DNA of 64,000 nucleotides from Lutispora thermophila DSM 19022 (GTDB lineage Bacteria > Bacillota > Clostridia > Lutisporales > Lutisporaceae). The stretch covers positions 1 to 64,000 of the forward strand of contig NZ_FQZS01000019.1 in assembly GCF_900142105.1 (NCBI RefSeq), in the 5' to 3' direction. Below the pieces are notes generated by a model. The model worked only from the letters and a program-made list of their open reading frames with translations. It did no database searches and was not told the origin of the DNA. The position numbers and the translations under genes were made by a program. Position 1 is the first letter of the stretch. Every line of letters begins with the position of its first letter. Positions 27,375 to 40,729 of this stretch are shown piece by piece.

Positions 27375-27727
27375 TGGTGGAGGCGAGGGGAATCGAACCC
27401 CTGTCCGAAAGTCCTCAAACTGAAACTTCTCCGAGCGCAGTCAGTGTTTTAACATTCCCTCTGCTGCACGCCCGCTGACAGGCTTACAGCTTCAGTAGCT
27501 TCATAATGCGTCAGCTGCCTCAAAGCTTTGGCAGTGGCGTACCCCGCTAGATGACGCCCAATCCCAAGCTGCGGGAAGCTAGGGTTGAACGAGCCGCCTT
27601 AATTAGGCAGCTAATGCAAAATTATCTTCTGCGTTTATATTTAAGTTTCCAGCTTTTAACGTGGTTGCCGGAGTCCACGGCTCGCTATTTCAGCTCTCGA
27701 TACCCCCGTCGAAACCATTACGCCCCC
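27375..27727 (-). ncRNA. ssrA: tmRNA
   Basis: Transfer-messenger RNA that rescues stalled ribosomes with SmpB. The minus strand starts GGGGGCG, pairing with CGCCTCC before the encoded ACCA end at 27378-27375. The tRNA-like 3' part includes GGTTCGATTCCCC. The tag frame reads AEDNFALAA followed by TAA. About 353 nt is a normal length. smpB lies immediately upstream and rnr beyond it, the classical Firmicute arrangement. Confidence 0.97.
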
Positions 27728-27729
27728 GC

Positions 27730-28194
27730 TTAATAAGCCTTGCCTCGGAAGCTCCTTTCAATGTCTCTCTTGGCATCTCTTTCTGCTATAGCCTGGCGCT
27801 TGTCATGAAGCTGTTTTCCTTTTGCCACCGCAAGTTCAACTTTAACAAGACTGCCTTTCAGATAGACACTCAGAGGTACAAGGGTGTATCCTTTTTGTTG
27901 AATATATCCAATAAGCTTGTTTATTTCATATCGGTTAAGCAATAGTTTTCTCGTTCTTAACGGGTCTTTGTTAAATATATTTCCTTTTTCATATGGGCTT
28001 ACATGCATGTTATAGACAAAAACCTCACCTTTATGAATTCCTGCATAACTATCTTTTAGATTCACCTTTCCAAGCCTTATGGACTTCACTTCGGTGCCGA
28101 AAAGTTCTATGCCTGCTTCATAGGTTTCTTCTATAAAGTAATCATGTCTAGCTTTTTTATTTTGTGCCAGTATTTTTATATTATCCTTGCCCAT
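27730..28194 (-). CDS. smpB: SsrA-binding protein SmpB
   Basis: A 154-residue small basic protein that loads tmRNA onto stalled ribosomes. Typical segments are [39 protein letters not shown] and the basic C-terminal tail [14 protein letters not shown] take the ATG at 28194 (MGKDNIKIL), with GGGTGG upstream; the frame extends to 28239 but the extra 15 residues are not part of the family. The stop codon is 2 bp from the tmRNA 5' end. Confidence 0.97.
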   Translation of the reverse strand: MGKDNIKILAQNKKARHDYFIEETYEAGIELFGTEVKSIRLGKVNLKDSYAGIHKGEVFVYNMHVSPYEKGNIFNKDPLRTRKLLLNRYEINKLIGYIQQKGYTLVPLSVYLKGSLVKVELAVAKGKQLHDKRQAIAERDAKRDIERSFRGKAY

Positions 28195-28303
28195 ATCGAT
28201 ACCACCCGAATGAAACTGTAAATCTATTATATAAACCAAAACTCAAATTGTCAACTTTCTTAGTTTAACATAAATAAGTTGTAATGACAATGTAATATTT
28301 TTA

Positions 28304-30421
28304 TCATTCTGCCAGCACAAAGTCTATGCTGCGATTGGCCATGTCTACTGAAAGCACCTTTATTCTTACTGTATCTCCTATTCTATATATCTTTCTCTTT
28401 CTTTCTCCTATCATCACATGATTAACTTCATCAAAAGTATAAAAATCATCCTCCATATTGCTCACATGTACCAATCCTTCTATGGTATTCTCCAACTCCA
28501 CAAACATTCCAAAGGATGTTACACCTGATATGATGCCATCGAATTCCTCACCCACCTTATCCAACATGTATTCAGCCTTCTTAAGATCTTCAACTTCTCT
28601 TTCTGCTTCATCTGCTGCTCTTTCTCTTATTGAAGATTGTTCGGCAATACTTGGTATTATTTCTTTCAAGACCTTAATCCTATTAGGTGTCAGCTTCCCA
28701 TGGAGATCCTCCTTAATTATTCTATGAATCATCAAATCAGGATATCTCCTTATGGGAGAAGTAAAGTGGCAATAATATTTCGATGCAAGTCCAAAATGGC
28801 CTAAACTTGCTCCATCATATCTAGCTTTTCTGAGAGATCTTAACATGATTGTGCTTATCAATCTTTCTTCTCTTTTTCCTGTTATTTTATCCAAAAGCTG
28901 TTGCAATGCCTTTGGGTGTATTTCATCAACACCTTTAATACTATATCCAAAGTTATGAACCAATTGATTAAGAGATAGTATTTTCTCCGGATCTGGGTCT
29001 TCATGAACTCTGTACACAAAAGGCAGCTCTTTCCAATACATGTGCTCTGCAATGGTCTCATTGCATACTATCATAAACTCTTCAATAATCCTTTCCGACA
29101 CTCCTCTTTCATATGGTCTTATGTCTATTGGCTTGCCCTTTTCATCCAATGTTATTTTCGTTTCTTGAAAATCAAAGTCTATACTTCCTCTCAGTCTTCT
29201 CTTCTTTCGAAGAATATTCATGAGCTTTTCCATATTCTTGAAGAGTTCCACCAAGTCCTTGTACCTTTCTTTTACCTTCTCGTCATCGTCTTCAAGAATC
29301 CTATTCACATCTTTGTATGTCATTCTTTCTGTTGTCCTTATTACGCTTTCATATATATCATAATTTACTACATTTCCTTTACCGTCAATTTCCATATCGC
29401 AGCTCAATGTCAATCTATCAACCTTTGGATTAAGGCTGCATATGCCATTTGAAAGTTTTCTAGGAAGCATGGGAATTACCCTGTCCACCAAGTATACGCT
29501 GGTACCTCTTTTGAGTGCTTCTTTATCCAATGGACTGTTTTCAAATACATATTGGCTTACATCCGCAATGTGAACTCCTAAATAATAGTTTCCATTTGTC
29601 AAAACCTCCAATGATACAGCATCGTCTAAGTCCTTTGCATCTTCGCCATCTATGGTTACTATGACTTTGTCCCTCAAATCCCTTCTGTTTTTTATAGCTT
29701 CAGTCTGAACTACATCAGGAATCTTGTTTGCCTGAGCTTCCACTTCAGCTGGAAATTCTTCAGGCAAATTATGCCCCCTGATGATTGAAAGGATATCTGT
29801 GCCAACATCATCTTTATGTCCCAGTATTTCAACTATCCTTCCTTCCGGATTTCTTCTGCCTTCCGGCCAGCGTGTTATATGAACAACAACCTTGTGACCG
29901 TCTTTTGCTCCTCCAAAATCTTCCTGAGATATAAATATATCTTGATATATTCGTACATCATCAGGTATTACAAATCCGAACTTTTTATTGCTTTCAAACG
30001 TGCCTACTACATATTCATTGGCTCTTTTGAGTATTCTTATTATCTCTCCTTCACTTTTTATGGTTCCTAAGTTGCCTTTTGTGATTCTTGCAACCACTCT
30101 GTCATTATGCATGGCACCATTCAAATTTTCTACAGGTATATAAAGGTCTCTAATATTAGGATTGTCTGGTATCAAGAATCCAAATCCTTTTTTGCTACCC
30201 TGGAGTCTTCCTACTGCCAGATTCATTCTCTCTGGCAATCCGTATCTTTTCTTTCTTGTCTTAATTATATATCCTTCAGATTCCATATAGTTCAAAGTCT
30301 CTTCCAGTTCTGCCATATCTTCTTCGTCAATATCCAATGCTTCCGCCAACTCATTGAAAAGCATTGGGTTGTAGGCTTCTTCTCTCATGTACTCCAAAAT
30401 TTTATCAAAAAGTTTCATCAT
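28304..30421 (-). CDS. rnr: Ribonuclease R
   Basis: A 705-residue 3'-5' exoribonuclease. The order is an N-terminal helical region, cold-shock/OB domains, the RNB catalytic domain (TIDGEDAKDLDDAVSLE holds the metal-binding aspartates), and a C-terminal S1 domain (GEEFDGIISGVTSFGMFVEL). AGGAGGG precedes two adjacent ATGs (30421 and 30418). It works with SmpB/tmRNA, encoded next to it, in removing stalled mRNAs. Confidence 0.97.
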   Translation of the reverse strand: MMKLFDKILEYMREEAYNPMLFNELAEALDIDEEDMAELEETLNYMESEGYIIKTRKKRYGLPERMNLAVGRLQGSKKGFGFLIPDNPNIRDLYIPVENLNGAMHNDRVVARITKGNLGTIKSEGEIIRILKRANEYVVGTFESNKKFGFVIPDDVRIYQDIFISQEDFGGAKDGHKVVVHITRWPEGRRNPEGRIVEILGHKDDVGTDILSIIRGHNLPEEFPAEVEAQANKIPDVVQTEAIKNRRDLRDKVIVTIDGEDAKDLDDAVSLEVLTNGNYYLGVHIADVSQYVFENSPLDKEALKRGTSVYLVDRVIPMLPRKLSNGICSLNPKVDRLTLSCDMEIDGKGNVVNYDIYESVIRTTERMTYKDVNRILEDDDEKVKERYKDLVELFKNMEKLMNILRKKRRLRGSIDFDFQETKITLDEKGKPIDIRPYERGVSERIIEEFMIVCNETIAEHMYWKELPFVYRVHEDPDPEKILSLNQLVHNFGYSIKGVDEIHPKALQQLLDKITGKREERLISTIMLRSLRKARYDGASLGHFGLASKYYCHFTSPIRRYPDLMIHRIIKEDLHGKLTPNRIKVLKEIIPSIAEQSSIRERAADEAEREVEDLKKAEYMLDKVGEEFDGIISGVTSFGMFVELENTIEGLVHVSNMEDDFYTFDEVNHVMIGERKRKIYRIGDTVRIKVLSVDMANRSIDFVLAE

Positions 30422-30589
30422 TACCCTCCTAAAAATAAAAGTAATTTCATGAATAATATTCCCATGATTTATGTATATAAAACATTTATAATAATTTTTA
30501 CATCAAGAAGAAGTAGATGCAAAACTACTATATAAACATCATAATAATATGTTTTTCAACAAAAATTATGTAATACCTTTATTATATAC

Positions 30590-30620
30590 AAAAAATACCT
30601 CTTTTCGAGAGGTATTTTTT
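30590..30620 (-). terminator. Terminator after DUF1294 gene
   Basis: Near-perfect palindromic hairpin AAAAAATACCTCT and complement; works in either direction. Confidence 0.8.
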
Positions 30621-30676
30621 ATACATTTGAAAATGTCTTCATCTTGTTTTTACTGATGTAATGTGATTTGTTTTCT

Positions 30677-30952
30677 TTAATATAGCTTATAGAAAAGGTA
30701 GATATAAACAGCCATATTTAGAATGGTCAGCATAGGTATTCCTATTCTAAACATAGGTTTTCTGGTTTTATGGTGGAATCTTTTCATTCCCAACATCATA
30801 CCTAATGCTCCCCCAACTAATGAAACGGCAAAGAGAGTTTTCTCCTTGATGCGCCATTTATCCTTAATTGATTTTCTCTTGTCCACGGCCATAATAAAAT
30901 ATCCAATGGAATTAACCATTATAAAATATATGGTAACTATTTTAATAAGCAT
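30677..30952 (-). CDS. DUF1294 membrane protein
   Basis: A small membrane protein of 91 residues with three hydrophobic segments. The segment MAVDKRKSIKDKWRIKEKTL between the first two, and MMLGMKRFHHKTRKPMFRIG, are typical of DUF1294. The start is taken at 30952 behind GGAGG, although the spacing is long; the frame opens at 30979. Function is unknown. It is a single gene between a dispersed hairpin repeat and a terminator. Confidence 0.85.
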   Translation of the reverse strand: MLIKIVTIYFIMVNSIGYFIMAVDKRKSIKDKWRIKEKTLFAVSLVGGALGMMLGMKRFHHKTRKPMFRIGIPMLTILNMAVYIYLFYKLY

Positions 30953-31027
30953 TATAAATCTCTTACCTCCATTGGTCATGATGACTATTCTACATAGAAC
31001 ATATACACAGTCTAAACATAAATTAAT

Positions 31028-31075
31028 AAGAAAGGCTTCCTTTGGAAGCCTTTCTTGAAAGCCATTACGGAAAGT
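31028..31075. repeat. Dispersed repeat copy B, with a 13-bp hairpin
   Basis: Arms AAGAAAGGCTTCC (31028-31040) and GGAAGCCTTTCTT (31044-31056) around TTT, followed by GAAAGCCATTACGGAAAGT. The 29-nt part from 31047 recurs at 16351 with two differences. Confidence 0.65.
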
Positions 31076-31101
31076 TCATATAAAACTTTCCTATTGCTTA
31101 T

Positions 31102-31129
31102 AAAAAAGACGCATAAATGCGTCTTTTTT
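31102..31129 (-). terminator. Terminator of hppA
   Basis: Perfect hairpin AAAAAAGACGCAT-AA-ATGCGTCTTTTTT, 18 bp beyond the hppA stop. Confidence 0.9.
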
Positions 31130-31146
31130 ATTAATACATGTCTTTA

Positions 31147-33108
31147 TTATAGGAATAATGGTGCAAATACTAAAGCAACTATTGTCATTAGCTTTATTAA
31201 TATGTTCATTGATGGTCCGGAAGTATCCTTAAATGGATCACCAACGGTATCACCAACAACCGCAGCTTTATGAGCATCACTGCCTTTGCCACCATGATTA
31301 CCTGCTTCAATGTACTTCTTAGCGTTATCCCATGCACCACCGGAGTTTGACATCATTATAGCCATCAATACACCGGTTAGCAAAGAACCTGCAAGAAGTC
31401 CACCCAATGCACCTTTTCCAAGGATAGCACCTATTGCTATAGGAGCTACGACTGCCAATAATCCGGGCAACATCATTTGCCTAATAGCCGCTGCAGTTGA
31501 AATATCAACGCATTTTGCATAATCTGGCTTAGCTTTACCTTCCATTATACCAGGTATACTTCTAAACTGTCTTCTTACTTCTTCAATCATAGAAAAAGCA
31601 ACTTTACCAACAGCATCCATAGTTAAAGCACCAAACAGGAATGGAAGCATACCTCCTATGAATAATCCTACTATTACATATGGATCTAATAAATCTATCT
31701 TATCCAATTGAACAGCCTGCGAATAGGATACAAACAATGCAAGGGCTGTTAATGCAGCAGAACCTATTGCAAAACCTTTACCTATAGCAGCTGTAGTATT
31801 TCCAACAGAGTCAAGTTTATCTGTGATTTGTCTTACAGACTTTGGCAATTCAGCCATTTCTGCTATACCACCGGCGTTATCTGAAATTGGACCATAGGCA
31901 TCAACTGCAACTGTCATACCTGTAGTAGAGAGCATTCCTACAGCTGCAAGAGCTATACCATATAGTCCTCCAAACATATAAGAAACAACTACTGCTGCTG
32001 ATATAAACAATATAGGCGCAACTGTTGACAACATTCCTACAGACAGACCGCTTATTATTGTTGTAGCTGACCCTGTCTCAGATTGTTGGGCTATTCTCTT
32101 AACATATTTGAAATCTCCTGAAGTATAGACTTCTGTTATAAAACCTATTATGGATCCTGCAACAACACCGGCTGTTACAGATATAAATGCTCCAAGATTT
32201 CCAAACAAGAATTTGCTGAGAAAGAATGAAGCAATTATCACTAATATAGAACTTGCATAAGTACCACTCATAAGAGCACTCTGTGGATTAGAATTTTCGC
32301 CTGTTCTTACAAACAATGTTCCAATAATGGAAACAACTATACCAATAGCTGCAAGCATTAATGGGAATAAAACTCCTTCAGTACTTGCACTTAAAGCGGC
32401 TCCCAATGTTATAGCTGATATGATTGATCCAACATAAGATTCAAACAAGTCAGCACCCATACCTGCTACGTCTCCAACATTGTCTCCAACGTTGTCAGCA
32501 ATAACAGCAGGGTTTCTTGGATCATCTTCTGGTATTCCTGCTTCTACTTTACCAACCAGGTCTGCACCTACGTCAGCAGCCTTTGTATATATACCGCCGC
32601 CAACACGGGCAAATAAAGCAATGGAGCTTGCTCCAAGACCAAATCCTGTAACTATGTTCACATCTCTAAATATAATGTACAAAGTTCCAACACCTAATAA
32701 TCCAAGTCCCACAACACACATACCCATTACTGCGCCGCCTTTGAAAGCGATGCCAAGAGCCTCATTCTGACCATGCTGAGCTGCATTGGCTGTTCTTGCA
32801 TTTGCGTTAGTTGCTACCTGCATTCCAAAGTAACCAGCGAGTATTGAAAATGCTGCACCAACTACAAAGCATAGAGCTGTAAGCCAGCTTTTTAATAGAA
32901 TACCGATTATAATTACCATAGCTGCTATAAATATTGCAAGAACTTTGTATTCTCTATAGAGAAATGCCATAGCACCTTCATGGATGTATCCCATGATCTC
33001 GCGCATTTTTTCATTGCCTGGATCTTTCTTCAATATTCCTGAAGCTAGGATTCCGGCAAAAATCAATGCTAATACTCCTGCAATAGGAGCTAACCACATT
33101 AAATCCAT
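31147..33108 (-). CDS. hppA: Membrane-bound pyrophosphatase (K+-stimulated type)
   Basis: An integral membrane pump of 653 residues that couples pyrophosphate hydrolysis to H+ or Na+ export. About 15-16 hydrophobic segments are seen. The substrate motif [20 protein letters not shown] and the C-terminal [15 protein letters not shown] are diagnostic. In [15 protein letters not shown] the Ala, where K+-independent forms have Lys, indicates a K+-stimulated enzyme. Whether it pumps Na+ or H+ cannot be settled here. It sits between rnr and secG, where many relatives have no gene. Confidence 0.96.
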   Translation of the reverse strand: MDLMWLAPIAGVLALIFAGILASGILKKDPGNEKMREIMGYIHEGAMAFLYREYKVLAIFIAAMVIIIGILLKSWLTALCFVVGAAFSILAGYFGMQVATNANARTANAAQHGQNEALGIAFKGGAVMGMCVVGLGLLGVGTLYIIFRDVNIVTGFGLGASSIALFARVGGGIYTKAADVGADLVGKVEAGIPEDDPRNPAVIADNVGDNVGDVAGMGADLFESYVGSIISAITLGAALSASTEGVLFPLMLAAIGIVVSIIGTLFVRTGENSNPQSALMSGTYASSILVIIASFFLSKFLFGNLGAFISVTAGVVAGSIIGFITEVYTSGDFKYVKRIAQQSETGSATTIISGLSVGMLSTVAPILFISAAVVVSYMFGGLYGIALAAVGMLSTTGMTVAVDAYGPISDNAGGIAEMAELPKSVRQITDKLDSVGNTTAAIGKGFAIGSAALTALALFVSYSQAVQLDKIDLLDPYVIVGLFIGGMLPFLFGALTMDAVGKVAFSMIEEVRRQFRSIPGIMEGKAKPDYAKCVDISTAAAIRQMMLPGLLAVVAPIAIGAILGKGALGGLLAGSLLTGVLMAIMMSNSGGAWDNAKKYIEAGNHGGKGSDAHKAAVVGDTVGDPFKDTSGPSMNILIKLMTIVALVFAPLFL

Positions 33109-33230
33109 TTCTTCCTTAAACCTCCTCTTACCTGTCTGTATTAAATTTTCATTTTTTAAATTTGATTTCTATACATAAATTGACCTGACTATTAGCCAGG
33201 TAAATTATAAGTATATACTTTTGGGATTTG

Positions 33231-33461
33231 CTACTTTATGGCCACTAATACTACGGATAAAATCATAAACAATATGGCTGAAGCAGTAGTTACTTTTGCA
33301 AACAAAGCTTCATATGTTTTACTTTTTTGCTTTCCAAAAAGCTGTTCTGCACCACCAGCTATTGACCCTGACAATCCAGCGCTTTTACCTGGTTGGAGCA
33401 ATACGCTGATTATTAAAGTAATGCAAACTAAAAACTGAATTATTACTAAGAATGTTCTCAT
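33231..33461 (-). CDS. secG: Preprotein translocase subunit SecG
   Basis: A 76-residue protein with two membrane segments (RTFLVIIQFLVCITLIISVL and SAILFMILSVVLVAIK) linked by LLQPGKSAGLSGSIAGGAEQ, the SecG signature. Part of SecYEG. The start is the ATG at 33461, behind GGGAGG; the frame opens at 33479. Confidence 0.95.
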   Translation of the reverse strand: MRTFLVIIQFLVCITLIISVLLQPGKSAGLSGSIAGGAEQLFGKQKSKTYEALFAKVTTASAILFMILSVVLVAIK

Positions 33462-33578
33462 TGCTGCACCTCCCATCATAAGGGTTTAACAAAGTAATTT
33501 TAGCACAAAGACTTCTAAATTACAATAACAGGGGATACAATTCTATCCCCTATTATTAATATTTTTTGGACAAATTAT

Positions 33579-34883
<1,305 letters not shown>

Positions 34884-35639
34884 TTAGTAATTAGCAATCT
34901 TAGAAAAATCTTCTGCTTTAAGGCTTGCACCGCCTACCAAAGCTCCATCTATTTCTTTCATCATCATTAGTTCCTTAATATTGTCGGGCTTTACACTGCC
35001 TCCATAAAGTATTCTGGTACCGGAGGCTATTTCATTACCAAATTTCTCAGATAGAAGTCTCCTTATGTACCCTATAACTTCGTTTGCATCTTCTTTTGTG
35101 GCAGTTTTTCCTGTACCAATAGCCCAGACAGGTTCATAGGCTATTACAAGTTTTGCCATATTTTCATTTTCTAAACCTGCTAAACCTTCATAAAGTTGAG
35201 TTTCTATGATTTCATATGTAATATTATTTTCTCTTTCGTCCAAAGTTTCACCTACACATAATATGGGACTAAGTCCATGTTTCAGAGCTGCTTTAACTTT
35301 TTTGTTTATCAGCTCATTACTTTCACCAAATATGTGACGTCTCTCTGAGTGACCAAGAATTACATAGCACACCCCTACATCTTTTAGAAACAACGGTGAG
35401 ACTTCTCCTGTATAGGCACCTTTGTCCTCATAATACATATTCTGAGCACCCAAAGCAATGTCCGAACCCTTCAAAAGCTTAGATGCCTCCGATAGACAGA
35501 CAAAGCTGGGACACACAATTATTTCTCTATCCTTTTTTTCTATCAGTGATACCAAAGCTTCAATAAGTTCTCTAGCTTCACTGATAGTATTATGCATCTT
35601 CCAGTTGCCTGCTATTATTGGTTTTCGCAATTTTTTCAC
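34884..35639 (-). CDS. tpiA: Triosephosphate isomerase
   Basis: A 251-residue TIM barrel. Catalytic residues are visible in AGNWKMHN (Lys), VILGHSERRHIFGE (His) and IAYEPVWAIGTGKTAT (Glu). Operon position is between pgk and eno; no phosphoglycerate mutase gene separates tpiA and eno, unlike in Bacillus. Confidence 0.98.
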   Translation of the reverse strand: MKKLRKPIIAGNWKMHNTISEARELIEALVSLIEKKDREIIVCPSFVCLSEASKLLKGSDIALGAQNMYYEDKGAYTGEVSPLFLKDVGVCYVILGHSERRHIFGESNELINKKVKAALKHGLSPILCVGETLDERENNITYEIIETQLYEGLAGLENENMAKLVIAYEPVWAIGTGKTATKEDANEVIGYIRRLLSEKFGNEIASGTRILYGGSVKPDNIKELMMMKEIDGALVGGASLKAEDFSKIANY

Positions 35640-35653
35640 TCCTTATACAAAGC

Positions 35654-35687
35654 ATTCTCCATAATCTATTATCTGATTATGGAGAAT
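35654..35687 (-). terminator. Hairpin between pgk and tpiA
   Basis: 13-bp arms ATTCTCCATAATC and complement. No T-run follows on the minus strand, so it is more likely an mRNA processing or stabilising hairpin inside the operon. Confidence 0.55.
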
Positions 35688-35706
35688 GGCTGTCAACCAT
35701 ATTATT

Positions 35707-36894
35707 CTATTTATCGTTTATCACAGCTATACCGGGCAGAGTCTTTCCTTCCAAGAATTCAAGGGAGGCTCCCCCTCCAGTTGATATATGAGTCATCTTG
35801 TCTCCGAAACCAAGCTGTTCCACTGCAGCAGCCGAATCTCCTCCACCGATGATTGTTGTGCCATTTACCTTTGACATGGCTTCCGCTATGGCATATGTGC
35901 CCTTTGAAAATGCTGGCATTTCAAATACTCCCATTGGTCCGTTCCATACAACGGTTTTTGCATTCTCAACTATTTCACTGTATATTCTCCTGGTGTTTTC
36001 TCCTATGTCCAAACCCATATAATCTTCAGGTATTTCTCCCGCATCAACAGTCATGTGTTCTGCATCGACTTTGAACTCTTTTGCTACTACAATATCTACA
36101 GGAAGTAAAAGTTTTACACCTTTTGATTCTGCCTTTTTCAAAAGCTCACTGGCTAACTCAACTTTATCTTCTTCCAGAATCGATTTTCCTGTTTCTTTAC
36201 CCATAGCTTTTAAGAAATTAAATGCCATGCCTCCACCTATGAGAAGGGCATCTACCTTATCAATAAGGTTTTCAATAACACCTATTTTATCTGATACTTT
36301 AGCACCACCCAATATAGCCACAAATGGTCTTTCCGGATTTGATAGAGCCTTTCCCATAACATCCAATTCCTTTTTTATAAGGAATCCAACGGCTGAAGGA
36401 AGATAATCCGCCACTCCGGCTGTAGAAGCATGAGCCCTGTGAGCAGTACCAAAAGCGTCATTTACATATAATTCACCTAGAGAAGAAAGTTTCTTTGCAA
36501 ACTCAGGGGCGTTCTTCTCTTCTTCTCCATGGAATCTTACATTTTCAATAAGCATTACATCTCCATCTTTTAAAGATTCTGATTTTTTTAGCGCGTCTTC
36601 ACCCACCACATCTTGAGACATGATCACTTGTTGCATCAGCAATTCTGATAGTCTTTTTGCGACAGGCTTCAATGAGTATTGAGGATCAACCTTTCCCTTT
36701 GGCCTGCCCAAGTGAGACATAAGTATAACTTTTGCTCCCTTGTCCCTTAAATAGGTAATGGTAGGAAGTGCCTCTCTAATCCTTCTGTCGTCAGTTATAT
36801 TTCCCTCCTTGTCCATAGGCACATTGAAGTCAACTCTGACCAGTACTTTCTTGCCTTCCACTTCCAGGTCTTCAACTGTTCTTTTATTTAACAT
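35707..36894 (-). CDS. pgk: Phosphoglycerate kinase
   Basis: Makes ATP from 1,3-bisphosphoglycerate. The 395 residues start [56 protein letters not shown] and GGGDSAAAV are present. I place the start at the ATG at 36894; the frame runs to 36948 and would overlap gap without reason. It follows gap by 37 bp. Confidence 0.98.
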   Translation of the reverse strand: MLNKRTVEDLEVEGKKVLVRVDFNVPMDKEGNITDDRRIREALPTITYLRDKGAKVILMSHLGRPKGKVDPQYSLKPVAKRLSELLMQQVIMSQDVVGEDALKKSESLKDGDVMLIENVRFHGEEEKNAPEFAKKLSSLGELYVNDAFGTAHRAHASTAGVADYLPSAVGFLIKKELDVMGKALSNPERPFVAILGGAKVSDKIGVIENLIDKVDALLIGGGMAFNFLKAMGKETGKSILEEDKVELASELLKKAESKGVKLLLPVDIVVAKEFKVDAEHMTVDAGEIPEDYMGLDIGENTRRIYSEIVENAKTVVWNGPMGVFEMPAFSKGTYAIAEAMSKVNGTTIIGGGDSAAAVEQLGFGDKMTHISTGGGASLEFLEGKTLPGIAVINDK

Positions 36895-36931
36895 TCCCAA
36901 ACCTCCATTACATATAGCATTAATCTGGTTA

Positions 36932-38972
<2,041 letters not shown>

Positions 38973-38998
38973 CTCACCCTCCTATATAGGACTTATTT

Positions 38999-39057
38999 TG
39001 TCCCGCGTTCATTTTTTGTCCCAATGTGATTATACAATATTTTTTATTTATAAGCAA
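38999..39057 (-). promoter_or_regulatory. cggR operon promoter and CggR operator
   Basis: On the minus strand, TTGCTT (39057-39052), 17 bp, TATAAT (39034-39029), then two direct GGGACA copies at 39022-39017 and 39004-38999. GGGAC repeats downstream of the promoter match the known CggR operator plan. The second half of each site (TGTC) is not evident. Confidence 0.75.
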
Positions 39058-39109
39058 ATATTAGAATCTTTAGTATTAAAAAGCAAATTAATCATCATTA
39101 ATGAAGCAA

Positions 39110-39133
39110 AAAAAGAGGTTATAACCTCTTTTT
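39110..39133 (-). terminator. Terminator of rpoN
   Basis: Perfect palindrome AAAAAGAGGTTATAACCTCT with T-run, between rpoN and the cggR promoter. Confidence 0.8.
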
Positions 39134-39176
39134 ATATTATAAAATTTATCTATCCATTAAGAATCATATTATACTT

Positions 39177-40580
39177 TTAATATCTTTTTCTTCTCGAGGA
39201 TGAAGGTATTCCTATTTCGTCTCTATATTTTGCCACTGTCCGTCTGGATATTTTTATGCCTTTGCGACCTAAAAGATCTGCTATGGTTTGATCGCTAATT
39301 GGTTTTGAATTATCTTCTTCATCTATAATTGATTTTATCATCTTTTTTATGCTTTCGGATGATATGTCCTCACCGCTCTGACTTCCTACACCGCTCTTGA
39401 AAAAATATTTCAATTCAAATAATCCCCTGGGAGTTTGGGCATATTTACCGCTTATAGCCCTGCTTACTGTAGATTCATGAACCTGCACCTCATCCGCAAT
39501 ATCTTTTAATGTCATGGTCTTCAGATATCTGCTTCCTTTTTCAAAAAAGTCCATCTGATAATCTACGATAGCTTTCACAACTTTATACAGCGTATTTTTC
39601 CTTTGCTCCAAACTCTTTATAAGCCATAATGCAGAGGAAATTTTATCATTAATAAAAGTCATAGTATCAGAAGACTTGTCCCCATTATTAATAATATTCT
39701 TATAATATCTGTTAACCATAAGCTTAGAACTATAGCTGTCATTTATGGTTATCACATATTCATCATCCACTTTTTCTATATACACATCAGGTATTATATA
39801 CCTGTTGTCTGTACCACATGAAAAAGCTCTCCCAGGCTTCGGCTCCAGGCCTTTTATTATATCGCTGTAATGTTGTACTTCTACAACTGAGATGGACAGC
39901 TTCTTAGCTATATGATGAAGCCTATTGGCTCCGATATCATCCAGATGCTCTCTTATTATGGTTATTAGGTTATCATCAGCTAAGCCTAATGCATTCACTT
40001 GTATCAAAAGACAATCTATAAGATCAAGGGCTCCCACGCCCAAAGGTTCAAAAGTTTGAATGACCTTTAACACTTTTTTGATTTTCTCCCTGCTGAGTGA
40101 AAGCTCTTCTGATATTTGCTCTATTGAAGATGTCAAATATCCATTGTCATCTAAACTTTCAATAATATATTCACCTATTGCTCTTTCACATTTACTTAGT
40201 TTCAATGCCCTCAACTGAAAAAGCAAATGGTCTTTCAATGTATCCGAGTAGCTTACATAGTTCTCATAGTTATTTTCTTGACTCTCCTCTATGGCGGCGT
40301 TCTCTAAACAATAGCTTTTGCCTTGATATTGAAAATATTCCTTCCAATCTATTTCTTCTAACAGTTTGTTCTTATCCATTATGTTTATATCGGTGTCTTC
40401 CGGCTTTTCTTCTGGAATGTCTTCTATAACATCAAGAACAGGATTAGTCTCAAGTTCCTGCTTCACCAAATCTTCTAATTCTATTGTCGGAAGTTGAAGT
40501 ATCTTGAGTGCAAGCTTTAACTCCGGTGTCATAATCAATTTCTGCTGCTGCTCTAAAACCAAATCGTATCCCATTCTCAT
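39177..40580 (-). CDS. rpoN: RNA polymerase sigma-54 factor
   Basis: A 467-residue sigma-54. Region I is glutamine- and leucine-rich (DLVLEQQQKLIMTPELKLAL). The core-binding part follows; the helix-turn-helix is LKDIADEVQVHESTVSRAIS; the RpoN box KISRRTVAKYRDEIGIPSSS is at the C-terminus and reads the -24 element. GGGGGTGA precedes the ATG at 40580. Its presence explains the -24/-12 promoters at 22.6 and 24.7 kb. Confidence 0.97.
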   Translation of the reverse strand: MRMGYDLVLEQQQKLIMTPELKLALKILQLPTIELEDLVKQELETNPVLDVIEDIPEEKPEDTDINIMDKNKLLEEIDWKEYFQYQGKSYCLENAAIEESQENNYENYVSYSDTLKDHLLFQLRALKLSKCERAIGEYIIESLDDNGYLTSSIEQISEELSLSREKIKKVLKVIQTFEPLGVGALDLIDCLLIQVNALGLADDNLITIIREHLDDIGANRLHHIAKKLSISVVEVQHYSDIIKGLEPKPGRAFSCGTDNRYIIPDVYIEKVDDEYVITINDSYSSKLMVNRYYKNIINNGDKSSDTMTFINDKISSALWLIKSLEQRKNTLYKVVKAIVDYQMDFFEKGSRYLKTMTLKDIADEVQVHESTVSRAISGKYAQTPRGLFELKYFFKSGVGSQSGEDISSESIKKMIKSIIDEEDNSKPISDQTIADLLGRKGIKISRRTVAKYRDEIGIPSSSRRKRY

Positions 40581-40696
40581 CCGCCTTCACCCCCATAAAT
40601 GAGTATTTATCTTTACATAATATTATATCATATGCGCAAGCTTTATCCTAATAAATTTGCAGTAAAAACCTCGCCAACGCCATTTTATCACTCATG

Positions 40697-40729
40697 AAAA
40701 AAATAAGCCCACAATGTGAGCTTATTTTT
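40697..40729 (-). terminator. Terminator of the BMP-ABC operon
   Basis: Arms AAAAATAAGC/GCTTATTTTT with T-run on the minus strand; the hairpin begins at the stop codon of the last permease gene. Confidence 0.85.
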
